Notes: generated by a model from the sequence alone, not told the origin. 37,726 nucleotides of DNA from Diphasiastrum complanatum (GCA_029204225.1 CM055101.1:45694180-45731905), one strand, 5' to 3'; numbered from the stretch's first letter, positions 1 to 11,351 are shown. A program made the numbers and translations.

Positions 1-63
1 TTGGTTTGTCAATGTTTGGCTAGATCTACTCACGATGTGGTGTAGTATATAGAGGATCGTCCA

Positions 64-1335
64 TTATTGGATTGGGTTAGTGGTGACAGTGGTTGATGGA
101 AGTGCAGTTAGTAATTGTAATGCAAAATCATCCACGTTGACTGTGGAGTCAAGTAGGGTGGAGATTTGTATAGGTGAGGGCTTTTGTGGAAGTGTGGAAG
201 TGAAGCCCGTGTTGAGAGTTAGTGAGGGTGTGGAGGTGGCAGTAAATGGTGGGGGTGGTGGTGGGAGTGTGAGAGCAAGTGATGGAGAAGAGATTGCCTG
301 TGTGGACGGAATCACGCCCATAAGATCGGAGCCGGAAGTGCTTGCCGTTTCGGAGCTGCCTGCTGTTGCTGCTACTGCTACTGCTTGTCAGCATTGCTGG
401 GCCTGGTGAAGTAAGGCTACCTGCTACTCTAGGACCTCCTTTGGGACCTGCGATGGTTTAAGACTCCCTCCAAATTCAGCATATTCCACCCCGATGTCGC
501 TGGATAGAATGTCATGTGGGACATCGGCTTCTGTGCTGATCGCCTTCCCTTTCTGCTTCTTAGTAGGTGGGGCTGGTGAGACTGGTTTTGCTATCGGTTG
601 GGGGGTGACTCGCTTTTTTGTACTTGGATAAACATCATCCAGCTCCTTGATGGCAGTAGCTGCCCTAGACCCCAATTGTTTGGTGACCAACATGTGGAGG
701 AGATACCCACATTTGGTAGTTGGTTTGCGAGCTTTCAGAGCTCCGCACAGCTTCTTTGCTACCTTCTCAGCCCACTTGTAATTTTGAGTGGGATCATCCA
801 TGGTGAGGGTCAGAGAAAAGAGGTCGCTCGGTGGTATGCGATCCATCTTGGTGGTATGCATTGTGACCATGGTGACAAGGATCTCTAAGGCGGCCCGTAG
901 ATGGGGATCCGTGATGAGGCGGATAGCGATCCCGTCATTGGTTTGGGCAATGGTTTTGCCGTCGTCTGTCAAAAATTTTGTGAAGTACTTGGCATCATAG
1001 CTGGTGCCCTTCCCATGGATTGTCTCTTCAAGATTAGGAAAGTCGATGCTCTGGAGATCCCCAAGAGAGACGTTGATAATAGAATAGCTGCAACTCTTGG
1101 ATGTAATCCGGAAAGTTTGGAGCTCATCCGAATAGGTGGAGTAGGCTGCTCGAATGAGGCTCTCGCTCTGCTGGTCCCAGAAAAGTTTCAGATCAAAGCC
1201 AAGGTTGGTGAGGATATCCTTGGCCAGGGTCAGCTGCTCGGCGTAATTCTTAAGATAGATCATGATGATATCCCCTAAATAAGGACGAGGGGGTTTACGT
1301 CGATGCAAGCTAAGCGAGGAATCGCGAGAAGCCAT
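64..1335 (-). pseudogene. ORF3 of gypsy element A (uncharacterised)
   Basis: An open frame of 303 codons starts at the ATG at 1335 and stops at 424. The same frame resumes after in-frame stops down to 64 as a Ser/Thr/Pro-rich stretch containing a run of six prolines. The first 230 residues look globular and helical. By eye they align with the start of ORF3 in element B: shared M-x-S at the start, a 'DI-MI' motif, then 'TLA..LT..G', 'A.ST', 'DG.....I..P...AA', 'K.DRI', 'Y.W' and 'G.LL'. No signal peptide, membrane segment or known catalytic motif is visible. It lies 665 bp beyond the end of integrase. The function is unknown. The rest of the protein lies outside the window. Confidence 0.7.
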
Positions 1336-2000
1336 GATAGCAGTGATTTTAGATTGCTTTGAGAATTTTGAAAATTTTGAAAAAAATTTGGCATGAATTC
1401 GAGAGCAGCAATCTAAAATGAACTCGTGGAGAGAAGGTGGAGGATTATATATAGACTTTTTTTGGTAGGAATTCGCAACTTCACCCAGAAATCGTCCTCA
1501 GTGTCCACGATTTGGTAATGATGGTCATGAATTTTGAGGCAACGTTCTGAGGGCCCGCGAATTCTTTTAAGTGATTTTTCTATGCCAAAAGAGAAAAAAT
1601 CGTCTGACAATGCAAAAATGTGTCTGATCAGAATTCACAGAGATAGCAAACAAATCGTGAAGATCAATTTGAGCTCCAGCGAATTGTCTACAAATTTTGA
1701 TGATGGATATTTGATAAATAAAACTACATTTTTCTATTTTTAGACATTTGTTTATCTGAGACAGTTTTCGTGGAGGCCAAAAATGAATCTTGCTCTATGA
1801 AAAAGGGGTCAGACAAATTTTATCTGAGATGTTGAAAAAAATTTCTTCTGGAACTAATGACTTTTGTGGTTTTCTCAGAGAAGATTGTTGGTATACCTGA
1901 TCTGATAGTGTCTTGATGGTTGGAACAAGAAAGCACAGCAAAAATGTTGTCGAAATGGCATGCAGACAATAAAAAAAAAAAACAATAGGAATGAAAACAG
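1336..2000 (-). other. Non-coding spacer between pol and ORF3 of element A
   Basis: No convincing reading frame occurs in this 665-bp AT-rich stretch between the integrase stop and the ORF3 start. It contains a TATA-like box near its ORF3 end. Short open frames on either strand show no family resemblance. Confidence 0.5.
1445..1453 (-). promoter_or_regulatory. TATA-like box upstream of ORF3-A
   Basis: TATATATAA on the minus strand sits 110 bp upstream of the ORF3-A ATG. That would place a transcript start about 80 nt before the ATG. In AT-rich plant DNA such a box can arise by chance, so support is positional only, plus a similar arrangement in element B. Confidence 0.3.
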
Positions 2001-3799
2001 CTAATACATATCAAGATAAAAACAGGGTTCATTGTACTTTCTCAGTCGACTCCCATTGACCACAGTGTCAAGGATATCGTCTTGAAGGGTTTGGAGTTGG
2101 ACATATCCAAAGGCAAAGATTTTCTTAATGACGTAAGGTCCTTGGCCAGAAAATTTTATTTTGCCTTTGAAGGCTTTGGCCTGGTATAGCAGGACCTTAT
2201 CTCCAATCTGGAAATCTCTAAGTTTCAATGATCGATCATGCCATGCTTTTTGTTGTCATTTGTGGACTTGTTGAGCATGGATGCTGATCTTTTGTGTTTC
2301 ACAAAGTTGTTCCAAATGGAATAACCTATTTGCTAGATTTTGAGGAGTATCAAGCTCAAGGTTATAGGCTACTCAAAGGGAGGGGATATGGAATTCCATA
2401 GACATAATGACTTCTTGGCCATATGTGAGTTGTAAAGGGGTTAAGACTGTAGCTCACTTCGGGGTGGTGCGATAAGCCTAGAGGGCAGCATGGAGTTTGA
2501 GCTCCCAATCAGATCAGCTAGATTCGACGGTTTTGGTGAGAATTCCACATGGGATTTTATTGGTGGATTTTGCCTGGCCATTGCAGCGTGGATAGTATGG
2601 GGAACTTTTGCGATGTACCACAAAAAATTTGGAAAGAAGATCTACTATGACAGAGTTAAGGAAATGTGTACCCCTATCACTGATAAGCTCTAGAGGACAT
2701 CCGAACTGAACTATAACTTATTCATAGAGAAATTTGGCGGTAGAACGAGCATCAGCATTGTGAACAGCTCTTGCTTCAGCCCATTTGGTGCAATAGTCCA
2801 TAGCTACTATGATGTAACGAGATTGTGTGTGTCAAGCAGCAGGACTAATAGGTCCGACATAATCAATTCCCCATTTGTGGAAAGCTTGATCAGTGGTTAT
2901 GGGGTGTAAAGGCATGTAGTCTATTTTTTGAAAGTGTTTTGTGCGTTGGAAGACATCACAAGCCTTAGTGTAATTGTGCGTATCCTTGAAGAGTGTTGGC
3001 CACCAAAAACCGGCCAAGAGGATTTTCTTAGCAATTGTTTCAAAAGAGAATTGGCATGCACCAATACCTTCATGAGTGAGGGAAATTACAGAGGGTATTT
3101 CTCCTTCAGTAAGACATCGTCGGATAATTCCATCTAACCCTTGCTTGTAGAGTTGTCCTGCAATTAACGTATAAGGTTTAGTTTTGAGGACCAACGCACG
3201 TTGTTCAGGTTTAGAGAAGGAAGGATCCATCTGCCCTGAAATTAGATATTCGATAGTTTCCTTAGCCCATACAGGTGTAGAGTCAACTTGGAAAAGGATT
3301 GCATCTGGTAAATCATTGTTGATGCCTTGATCAGGGGTAGGAAGGGTAGGGATTCGAGATAGATGGTTTGCTAAAAAATGCTGAACTCCCTTACGAACCA
3401 CGATCCTAAACTCAAATTCTCGCAATAATAGGATCCATCTAGTAATATTGCCTGTGGTGCAGGTCTTGTTGATGAGATACAACAGTGCTTGATGATCGGT
3501 GAAGAATGCAAAGACTTTTCCTAGAAGATAATGGCAAAACTTCTGAACTGCATATACCATTGCCAAGGCTTCGCGTTCGGTAGTGGTATAATTGACTTCA
3601 GCAGGTACCAATTGTCGACTAAGAAAACGAATTGGGTAGTCCTTTTTGAATTCTCCCGGTTGGTGAGCACTGCTCCAATGGCATACTTGGATGCATCGGT
3701 ATGCACATGGAATTCTTTAGAATAATCAGGAGCCCGGAGGATGGGTGCATTGGTAAGGGCTTCCTTGAGTTGATTAAAGACGATGCGTTGTTCATCCAT
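2001..3799 (-). pseudogene. Gypsy A RNase H and integrase
   Basis: RNase H comes first (about 3799-3340), with 'TTEREALAMVYAVQKF' and 'FFTDHQALLYL'. A frameshift near 3640 splits it. Integrase follows with an HHCC-like zinc region (the second cysteine pair is damaged: CDVFQR), the core 'WGIDYVGPISP' (first Asp) and 'ISDRGTHF' (second Asp). The expected catalytic Glu is replaced by Lys: 'NGQAKSTNK' where the family has QAES. The C-terminus (2228-2001) has the 'GPYVIKKIF' GPY/F motif and no chromodomain. In-frame stops occur at about 2831, 2715 and 2440. In the family this protein removes the RNA template and inserts the cDNA; this copy cannot do so. Confidence 0.88.
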
Positions 3800-5248
3800 C
3801 CATTTGGGAACTACAAGTACTTTGTAGATTAAGCGTGCTTTGTTAGCGAAATCGAAAATAAAGCACCGATAGTAGTTGGCATGGCCAAGGAAGGAGTAAA
3901 CTTCACATATTGTATGCGATTCTTGTAGATTTTAAATGATAAGGATCTTTTCAGGGTCAGTGACAATGCCATTTCGTGAGATAATATGTCCTAACACAAA
4001 ATCATGGGTTACCCAAATCTAGCATTTTTCAGGGTTAAGAGAGATGTCGAAGCGTTGACATTGGATAAAAAAAATTTCGAGCACAGATAGATGGCGTATT
4101 TTTTTGGAATGTGCTCCTAAATCGTCCAAGTAAACTTCTAAGGTATCGCCCATCTGCTGAGAAAAGGCTGCTTGCATAACACGTTGGAAGGTGCTAGGAG
4201 CATTGCAGAGACCAAGGGGCATGACTTTCCAGCAGAAGGTTCCTCATTTTGTGGCAAACACGGTTTTGTGTTAATCTTCTTCAACGATTTGGATCATATT
4301 GTATCCAATAAAGCCATCTAAGAAGGAGTAAGCCTCATCTCCTGCTAGATTTTCTAAGATGGATTCTCTGAAAGGTATTGGAAAATGATCACGTTCAGTG
4401 ATGGCGTTAAGTTTCTTAAAATCGACACAGATGCGGAGTTTTCCATTTTTCTTGGAGACGATGACAATTGGGGTGACCCACTCAGTATGCTCAATTTCAT
4501 AGATAAATCCTGCATCTAAGAGGCGTTGTAATTCCTCTTTGATCTTGGCCTTATAGATGGGATTGCATCTATATGGACGACTCGCAGTGGGTCTCGCACC
4601 CGGTTTAAGCGGGATACGATGCACAACTACTTGGGGTGAGACGCCTTTCATGTCTTTATAGGTCCAGGCAAAGACATGTCGATATTTTTGTAGGAGCTTT
4701 TCAAGCCGTCTGCGTTGTTCGTGATTGAGATGAGCTCCGACCTGGACAAGATATTCGTTGGTTCCATTCGGCTCACTCGGGGAAAGGGTTATGCTTTGTG
4801 TAGGGCCTTCATAGGGTGAATTACCAGTTGGCTCACGTTGAGCTTGGGGTAATTGGATTGTGACATCCTCGATCATGTAGTCCTTAAAGTATGCAGGAAC
4901 ATCATGGGCTGGAGATTCAAGGGGAGCCTTGCCTTTCTCTTGTCGAGATGGTGCTTGGAATGTAGGACTAGAGGCAATCTCAAAAACTTTCCGAACAATG
5001 CTAAGGTCACCCGACAGTTGAATTTGAAGTGGTTTTTTCATTTTCTCTTTCATAGTATGACCACGTGGTTGAGGTTTCGGTGTTGGAGATGTGTGTGGAT
5101 GAGGGATAGTTGGTATGTCATGGAGGATCTCATCATCAATTTGAAAGATAGTCTCCCCCTCACAGAGATTCCATGGATAGTGTGGGCATTTGGGATGGTA
5201 GAATTTTGTCTCAGGTTTTTCAATTACAACCTTGGAAATTGGTTCCAC
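3800..5248 (-). pseudogene. Gypsy A reverse transcriptase
   Basis: A frame of 325 codons begins at 5248 with a hydrophilic protease-RT linker. It enters RT near residue 185 with 'VFAWTYKDMKGV' and continues through 'EELQRLLDAGFIYEI' and 'KKNGKLRICVDFKKLN'. It is broken near 4271. The palm resumes at 4222-4019 with 'PLGLCNAPSTFQRVMQ' and the active-site box 'YLDD' (YVDD-type) in 'LEVYLDDLGAHS'. The 'GHIISRNGI' and 'FLGHANYYRCFI' segments of RT and the connection domain follow with further stops. This is a typical plant gypsy RT with all blocks present but split over at least three frames. Confidence 0.9.
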
Positions 5249-5940
5249 CTTGGAAGCATGTTACAGATAGGTCCTAGGTGGGAGTGCTTCCATATAGTTG
5301 AGGATCTGAATATCATAAATGTCCATATCTTCTGGGCAATTCTTAATTCTAAGACGTTCTCGTCATTAATGAATAAACTGTCTGATTCATTAGTAGGTAG
5401 CCATGCAACATTTAGCAGTTCATCATGGTGTGGAAGAATATTAATAAAATTGATATTGATGATAGGTGTATCTAGATCAGGTAATTTGTCGTGATGGATC
5501 GAGAGTGGAGAGGTACAATTATCTTGATGCTGGGCACAGTAATCGGCATTCACACAATCAATGGTAGCTAGACTGGTTGGACCACACTTTGATCAGCCAT
5601 CCGAAGCTGACAAGTAGGTTTGGCTAGCTTGTTGCTCAGATTCCATTCCATCATGAGGGATGTGGAAATAATATTAACCCCGGAACCTCCATCGAGTTTT
5701 GCTAAAACTTCACGGGATTGATGATGGGTAGTTGGAATTTTGATGTTGCCTTGTTCGTTGAGTGGATTGGTTAGATGTAAGGGCATTGCATGCAACTCGT
5801 TAATAGTGGTGGATTGGATCTGTTGTTTCCACTGGCCATCATGCTTCCAGAGTACATGGAAGGGAAGAGTGACATTGGCTTGTAGTAAATCTCCCCAAAC
5901 TTTGGTACCTTCAAGGGTTTTGCTTTCAAAGGGCTTGTGA
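5224..5940 (-). pseudogene. Gypsy A aspartic protease and flanking linker
   Basis: The protease motif 'LDGGSGVNIIS' at about 5690-5660 matches the IDGGSGVN-type active site of Tat/Athila-like gypsy elements. Upstream residues (to about 5900) continue the domain. A stop at 5568 is followed in the same direction by a linker of about 110 residues (5553-5224) leading to RT. In the family the enzyme cuts Gag-Pol. The 5941-6205 stretch between gag and protease is degraded linker without a recognisable domain. Confidence 0.8.
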
Positions 5941-6205
5941 GGTACTTTATGGGAAGAGGAAGATTGTTGGTCGCACTGCGGATTTGCTGGCGATACTCAT
6001 GATGCAGTCAAATTTCTTTAGATGGGTGAGGGTAAAGTATCGGAGTTGAATCATCACTTGGAGGAACAACCTGCGGTAGAGTTTTGTTGGGTGCAAGTGT
6101 AGGGGTTTGGCGTTGGATTTGTGCCCGAGTCAAGACGCAAGTAGGACGTGTTTCGATTGGTAAGGTTTCTACTTGCACTGAACAGACAAGAGCGGCTGGC
6201 TTAGA

Positions 6206-7371
6206 TCAGAATGGGAAGTCCTTTACGTGATGTTCAATACCACAGTTTTCACAAGCTGGAGGAAAGCAGAGTTTATCTGGGTAGCAAATACTAGGATGTT
6301 TACCTGCACAGATAAAGCAGCCTCGTATTTCGGGTAGTTGATGTGCGGCAAAGACAGCTTGGTTTGGATTGTAAGCTTGGGCATTGGGATCCACTGGTTG
6401 AGCATTAGAATCATAGGTATAATAAACAACCATTTCAGTAGAGTACTGCGGTTGAGTATTGTCTTCCACAGAGTAGGTGGCCGGATCAATGGTATTTGGA
6501 TCAAGATAATGGACAACGTTTTGTGGGGCAGGTTGGTTAACAACAAACTGTTGACGGGGGGATGGGTATTGATTTGGTGCAGGTGGTCGTGGTTGGTAAA
6601 CCCCCGGTCGTGGCACAGGTTGTTGTGGCGGCTAAGGGCGGTAAGTTCGGTAGATGGTGGGTCAGGTGGCTGCCGGGAAATGATTTTGCAATTGAGGGCA
6701 TTCATTAGCAGTGTGATGTTGTGAGCAAATTGGACACCAGACATTTTCCCTTGCTGGAAAGGATTTCTCAGCAATCTGTTTCATGGCGGTTTGGAAATCG
6801 GCAGTGAGTTTTTCCATATGAGATTGTTGAGCTTTTTGCCAGGTTTCCATTTGATGTAGAAGTTCTAAAGACTGAGCAATATTATCAGACTTCGTGTGAT
6901 TAGGACGGTCTGGATTTCTTTTCACGATGGTCAAAGTCATCATCGGAACCTTCGTCTTCCTCATGGATAGCATCCGTCATCACATTTTCAAGTTGATCAT
7001 AAAGGTCAACTGGTTTGAGTTCACAGCGGATGTTTTTAGGCAATCCAACTAAGAATAGTTTTATGGCCATTCGTTCGGTGATATTTTCATCAACACATTA
7101 TACTTTGAGACGTTTTAAACGCTCAATGTAGTTTCGGACAGACTCTTCGCGATGCATCTTGATATGAGTAATTTGAATGAACGGGCTCTGAGTCAGTTTG
7201 GATGGTTTGAGACGCTTGATGAGAGCGTTCTTGAGGGTGGTCCAAGAAGCAAGATCAAGAGCTTCGAGATTCAAGTGCCACTCCTTGGCGGTGCCATAGA
7301 GTAACATGGGAAATAGGCGAAGCTTTTCAGTTTTAGAGATATCTCCATAAATGATCAATTACATCATCATG
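6206..7371 (-). pseudogene. Gypsy A gag, truncated N-terminus
   Basis: The retrotransposon gag core is visible at 7358-7098 ('GTAKEWHLNLEALDLASW' and the 'ESVRNYIERLKRL' block). A later frame (6973-6662) has a zinc knuckle, CPICSQHHTANEC, with CX2CX3HX4C spacing. A Gln/Pro-rich tail (6616-6206) contains a second, damaged Cys/His cluster whose last Cys is Phe (CENCGIEHHVKDF). The true N-terminus is missing because sequence similarity stops at about 7371, where element B starts on the other strand. In the family it forms the RNA-packaging particle. Confidence 0.82.
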
Positions 7372-7385
7372 AAGAACCCTTCAAG

Positions 7386-8651
7386 ATGACTGAATCGGAA
7401 GCACCACATACAGGATTACTCATGAACATTTTGTCTAGCAAGATCAATATTTCATTGGGAGAGTTCCTAAAGTTGGTGCCAATAGCTAAAGAAGTCTTAG
7501 CGCAAAAGTTAGCTCAAGAAGAATTATAAGTCCACCAGGAGCCGCTTTTTTGTGCTAGATTTGAAGAATCTAACGATGTACTCCATGTTGGAGCCGCTTG
7601 GGAAAGTGAACAAAAGAATATCACTCTACCGATACAACATAGACAATTTTCTAAAGAAGCAGCCGTGATAGATGGCGATTCAGGAGTTAATCTGATTTCT
7701 GCAAAGCTATGTACAAAATGGGGCCTTACAAAGATTAAGCTTGCTACTTTTGCTATTAAGCTAGTAGATCAAACAACAGTTTGTCCACGAGGAATGGTGG
7801 AAGATATACCTGTCAAGATTGCAGGAGTATAGTTCGTCATTACTTTCGTCGTGATGGACTTACCAGAAGCACCAAATATCTATCGAGTTCTATTAGGACG
7901 TCCATGGTTACGAGTTGCGCAAGTAATTCATAACTGGAGTACCGGAAAAATCTTTGAAAATCGTGAACGTGCACTTAAAGTTGATCCTACGACTTGGACT
8001 ATCAAACCAGTGGTTCAAAAAGCGGATGACGATTCATCAACAACGGATCACACTTGTGATCGACCAGAGAAAAAATTGGGAGTTCACTACGATTCTCAAA
8101 CGGATACTGTCAATTGGAATGAAGCTCTTGCAACAATTGATTGTATAGCAGGATATATGTGTCAACAAGATATTCAATCAGATTTGAGCGAGATTTCCTT
8201 ATTAAATCGAACTTTGGATACACCAATCACGTTTCCACTAAATGTGCTGAATGTAGCTTGGGTATCAACAGAACCTATACCAGATCCAATTGAGGATGAT
8301 CTCATACCAGTGAGCCATGCCTTAACTTATGATGGCAATGCAGAACTTACGGATGAACAGTTTCTACATCATATGGATCCGACCATATTTGGAGAGCCTA
8401 ATGTTCCTGATGAACCAACAATCAAACCGCCCAAAGTAGTTATATTGAAAGGAGGCAGGATCACAGGTTCAATAACGAAGAAACAAGCTAAGCGACATTA
8501 TAATACGGTCTTGAAAGAGAAAATCTCCCTCAAAAGATCGATTCAAAGGAAGTACCACCTCTATTGGATAAAGGCAAAGGAAAAGTCAAGAATGATCCTT
8601 CAAGTCAGATTTCCAGCAAGACATCATCGTCTAGGAAATCTTCACCTGTGA
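7386..8651 (+). pseudogene. Gypsy B protease and protease-RT linker
   Basis: One frame runs from 7386 with stops at about 7529 and 7831. The protease active site is 'VIDGDSGVNLIS' (7667-7702), the same DG(G/D)SGVN style as element A with one Gly changed to Asp. The later motif 'IYRVLLGRPWL' (7877-7910) is the conserved ILGRPW strand and helix typical of plant gypsy proteases. A hydrophilic, acidic linker of about 230 residues follows to 8651. The protease would mature Gag-Pol in an intact element. Confidence 0.85.
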
Positions 8652-9360
8652 AGAAAGGTTTATCATCTTGAAAGTCATTACCTCCATGATCAATTCCTGT
8701 TAAGAAGGCTAAACGAAGATCCAAGACAAGTCCTTTAAAAAAAGAACAGGCAAATGTAGTCCAACATAATATGCCAGAGCATTTTAAACGTTATACACTT
8801 GATGAGGTGGTTATCATGTTACCTAAAGCACATCGTGAACCTGAAGAACACATGCCAGAATCTAAAGAGGTTTTACGATGGCCCAGCTAGGACGCAGCCA
8901 ATGAATCTTGCTGAACCAGGAGAATGGGAAAAGATTGTACAAGTGGGATCACAATTTACTCATGAATAGTATCAAGCACTCCGTTTGTTACTTATTAAGT
9001 ATCAAGATTGCTTTGCATGGACTTATCAAGATTTGAAGGGTATTCCGACATCAGTGATTGAACATACCATACCTTTAGTACCTGATGCAGTTTCAAAGGT
9101 TACAAAGTTCTATCGTTGTAATCCTAATGTGGCAGATCTGATAAAGAAAGAACTTCAGAGATTGTTTGACGTCGATTTCATTTATGAGATCGAGCATATA
9201 GAATGGATTTCATCGATTGTCATTGTTCGTATGGTATTGCCACCGATTATTCTAAGATCAAAGTTATTGTGGAATTGCCACTGCCAGCAACAAATCGAGG
9301 AGTTTATGTGTTTATGGGTCATGCGAACTACTAGCGAATTTTTATTATCTTCTTTGCGGA
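8652..9360 (+). pseudogene. Gypsy B reverse transcriptase with catalytic core deleted
   Basis: The linker decays through several stops (8652-8970). RT then begins with 'YQDCFAWTYQDLKGIP' (about 9000-9048) and 'KKELQRLFDVDFIYEI'. Just after 'SSIVIV' (about 9227) the sequence jumps to what is normally the connection region: in a shifted frame 'YSKIKVIVELPLPATNRG' and 'VFMGHANY' are readable (9250-9340). Compared with element A, the block from the first catalytic Asp through the YVDD box and beyond (roughly 150 residues) is absent. No polymerase activity is possible. Confidence 0.85.
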
Positions 9361-10669
9361 TTTAGCACGACCTATATACAAACTAACTATTGTTCCTATA
9401 TGGACAGTAGAGGTGTTAGAAGCCTTTGAAAAGTTAAAAAAAAGCATTAACTTCAGCACCAATATTGCGTTCTCCATATTGGACATTAGAGTTTCATGTT
9501 CATACGGATGTCTCAAAATACGCCATTGGATCATTTTTGAGCAGCCAGGTGACTATAAGAAGGATTATCCCATGCGATTTGCAAGCAGACAGCTTACAGA
9601 TCCAGAGAAGAATTATTCAACAACAGAACGTGAAGCGCTAGCCATGATTTTTTCTGTTCGGAAATTTCGTCACTACCTCATGGAAACACACTTTGCATTT
9701 TATACGGATCATCAACCGTTACTTTACTTGGTAAACAAGACGTGTAATACTGGACGTATTGCAAGATGGTTATTATTATTGATTGAATTTGACTTTCGAA
9801 TTGTGGTTAGAAAGGAAAAGCAACATTATCTAGCCGATCGCGTTTTGCGAATTGAATCCGCACCAGTTAATACTGAAGTGGATGATGAACTGACAGATGC
9901 TGCGTTGTTCTATGTTGAAGCAGTTTCTGAGTGGGCGGCAGATATTGTTGAGTACCTGATGCTAGGACAACCGAATGACTCAACAAAAGTACAGAAGAGA
10001 CAATTGATTCATAAGGCTCAACCTTATCAATTAATTGTAGGACAATTGTACCGTCGTGGATCAGATAATATTTTACGAAGATGTGTTTTACCACATGAGG
10101 TACCAGATTTAATCATGTTGTCACATGATGGCATGGGTGGAGGACACTTCTCTACAGATATTACTGTTCGCAAACTTTTGCAATCCGGTTGTTGGTGGCC
10201 TACGCTTCATAAGGACACAGAAAATTTTATTCAGACATGTGATGTCTGCCAGCGAGCATGACGGCCTACTTGACATAATTATGAACCCTTACATCCGACT
10301 TTATTGCAAGCACCGTTTGAAAAATGGATTCTAGATTATGTTGGTCCTATTCATCCTGGTGCGCAAGGATCTCAGGCCCGATACATTATCATCGCAACTG
10401 ATTATATGACCAAGTGGGTTGAAGCCAAAGCTGTCAAAGTGGCTGATGCGAAATCTACGGCCAAGTTTCTATATGAAAATATCATAAAATGTCCGATCGA
10501 AATTGTCAGTGACGGGGGTACACGCTTTGTTAATCAAACAATAAAGTATTTACTGGAAGAATTTTTCGTTATACACAGATTTAGTACTCCCTATTATCCC
10601 AGACGGAATGGCCAAGCTGAATCTTCCAATAAGATTAATTTGCTGACTTTTTTGGAAAAAGATAGTTAA
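9361..10669 (+). pseudogene. Gypsy B RNase H and integrase (C-terminus missing)
   Basis: RNase H has two mutually compensating frameshifts (about 9440-9540), then reads 'NYSTTEREALAMIFSVRKF' and 'FYTDHQPLLYLVNKTC'. Integrase shows an intact HHCC module (HDGMGGGH ... CDVCQRA, 10122-10259), a stop after it, then all three catalytic acids: 'ILDYVGPIHP', 'IVSDGGTRF' and 'NGQAESSNK'. Compared with the fragment at 36.8 kb, three residues are missing before 'CPIEIVSD'. Similarity ends at about 10640, so the GPY/F tail seen in element A is absent. The frame stops at 10669. Confidence 0.88.
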
Positions 10670-11351
10670 AAAATAGAAATAAAAATAAAAGATTGATGAG
10701 CAAAAGTCAAGAAGTCATCAGCACAAGGAAAAGGAAGCAAAATATTTTTTTTTTTATGAAAAATGACTTAGACAATTACTGATTGGGGCAGATTTGGCCA
10801 ATACAGTATCAGAAACTTTCGCTAAGCTCTCAAACTGTACATCCACCCTTGATTTATCTAAATTGAGGTGGGTGAAGGTTCCTGACAAGAGAAAATCCAA
10901 TTTTTGAGTCAGGCGAATGTTCAGTGATATGCCATTTTGCTAGATGATCTTAAAATGTCAAAATTAGACTATCCATAGGTTCAGATTGTAAAAAAATGCA
11001 TTCATGACAATACCTGGGCGAAGGACCCTCCTGGGCGAAGGTTCATCCTTCGCTAGCCTTGGAAAACATTCGCCTGATAGGTTCAGATCCCTACAGACCT
11101 TTGCCGAGATTTTCATAGCCTATTTTTACAGTACTGCACATGCCTGCAAATTTTTGTTCAGAACTGATCAGCCAAACTACTATTCAGTGTGATGGACCCA
11201 CTAGATTCACCTATAAGTTGGCTGAATTCGATTCATTCCTCACTTGTGCTAGCGAAGCTCTTGCGAGTTTTTCTTGCGACCAAAGTCTTCCAAATTTCTT
11301 GCATTGCCTTCTGATACACTTTCACGCGTTTATAATTCCTTTCTGATCATC
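10670..11351 (+). other. Spacer between truncated pol and ORF3 of element B
   Basis: No protein family is readable in these 682 bp. It contains a 12-bp direct repeat (CCTGGGCGAAGG at 11013 and 11030). A short hairpin (GCGAAGG, five-base loop, CCTTCGC) lies at about 11034-11052, and a TATA-like box at 11212. Part of the missing integrase tail may once have been here. Confidence 0.45.
11212..11217 (+). promoter_or_regulatory. TATA-like box upstream of ORF3-B
   Basis: TATAAG lies 140 bp upstream of the ORF3-B ATG, similar in placement to the box before ORF3-A. Evidence is only motif and position. Confidence 0.25.

Larger units (their letters stand above)
1..7371 (-). mobile_element. Ty3/gypsy LTR retrotransposon A (decayed, both ends missing)
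   Basis: Read on the minus strand, the order is gag, protease, RT, RNase H, integrase, then a downstream ORF3, which is the gypsy domain order. The integrase ends in a GPY/F-type tail without a chromodomain. The RT has the 'FAWTYKDM' style of the Tat/Athila branch, so a non-chromovirus lineage is likely (inference). Several stops, frameshifts and one lost catalytic residue show it is dead. The gag end is cut at about 7371, where element B begins in the opposite orientation. The ORF3 end runs towards the left edge of the window, and no LTR of this element is present. Confidence 0.9.

Noticed and set aside
598-1278. Overlapping plus-strand open frames of 70-125 codons
   Set aside because: They are antisense to ORF3-A, which has the better start and a homologue in element B.
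4853-5494. 213-codon plus-strand open frame
   Set aside because: It is antisense to the protease-RT linker of gypsy A, is rich in Trp/Phe/Cys typical of a shadow frame, and has no family motif.
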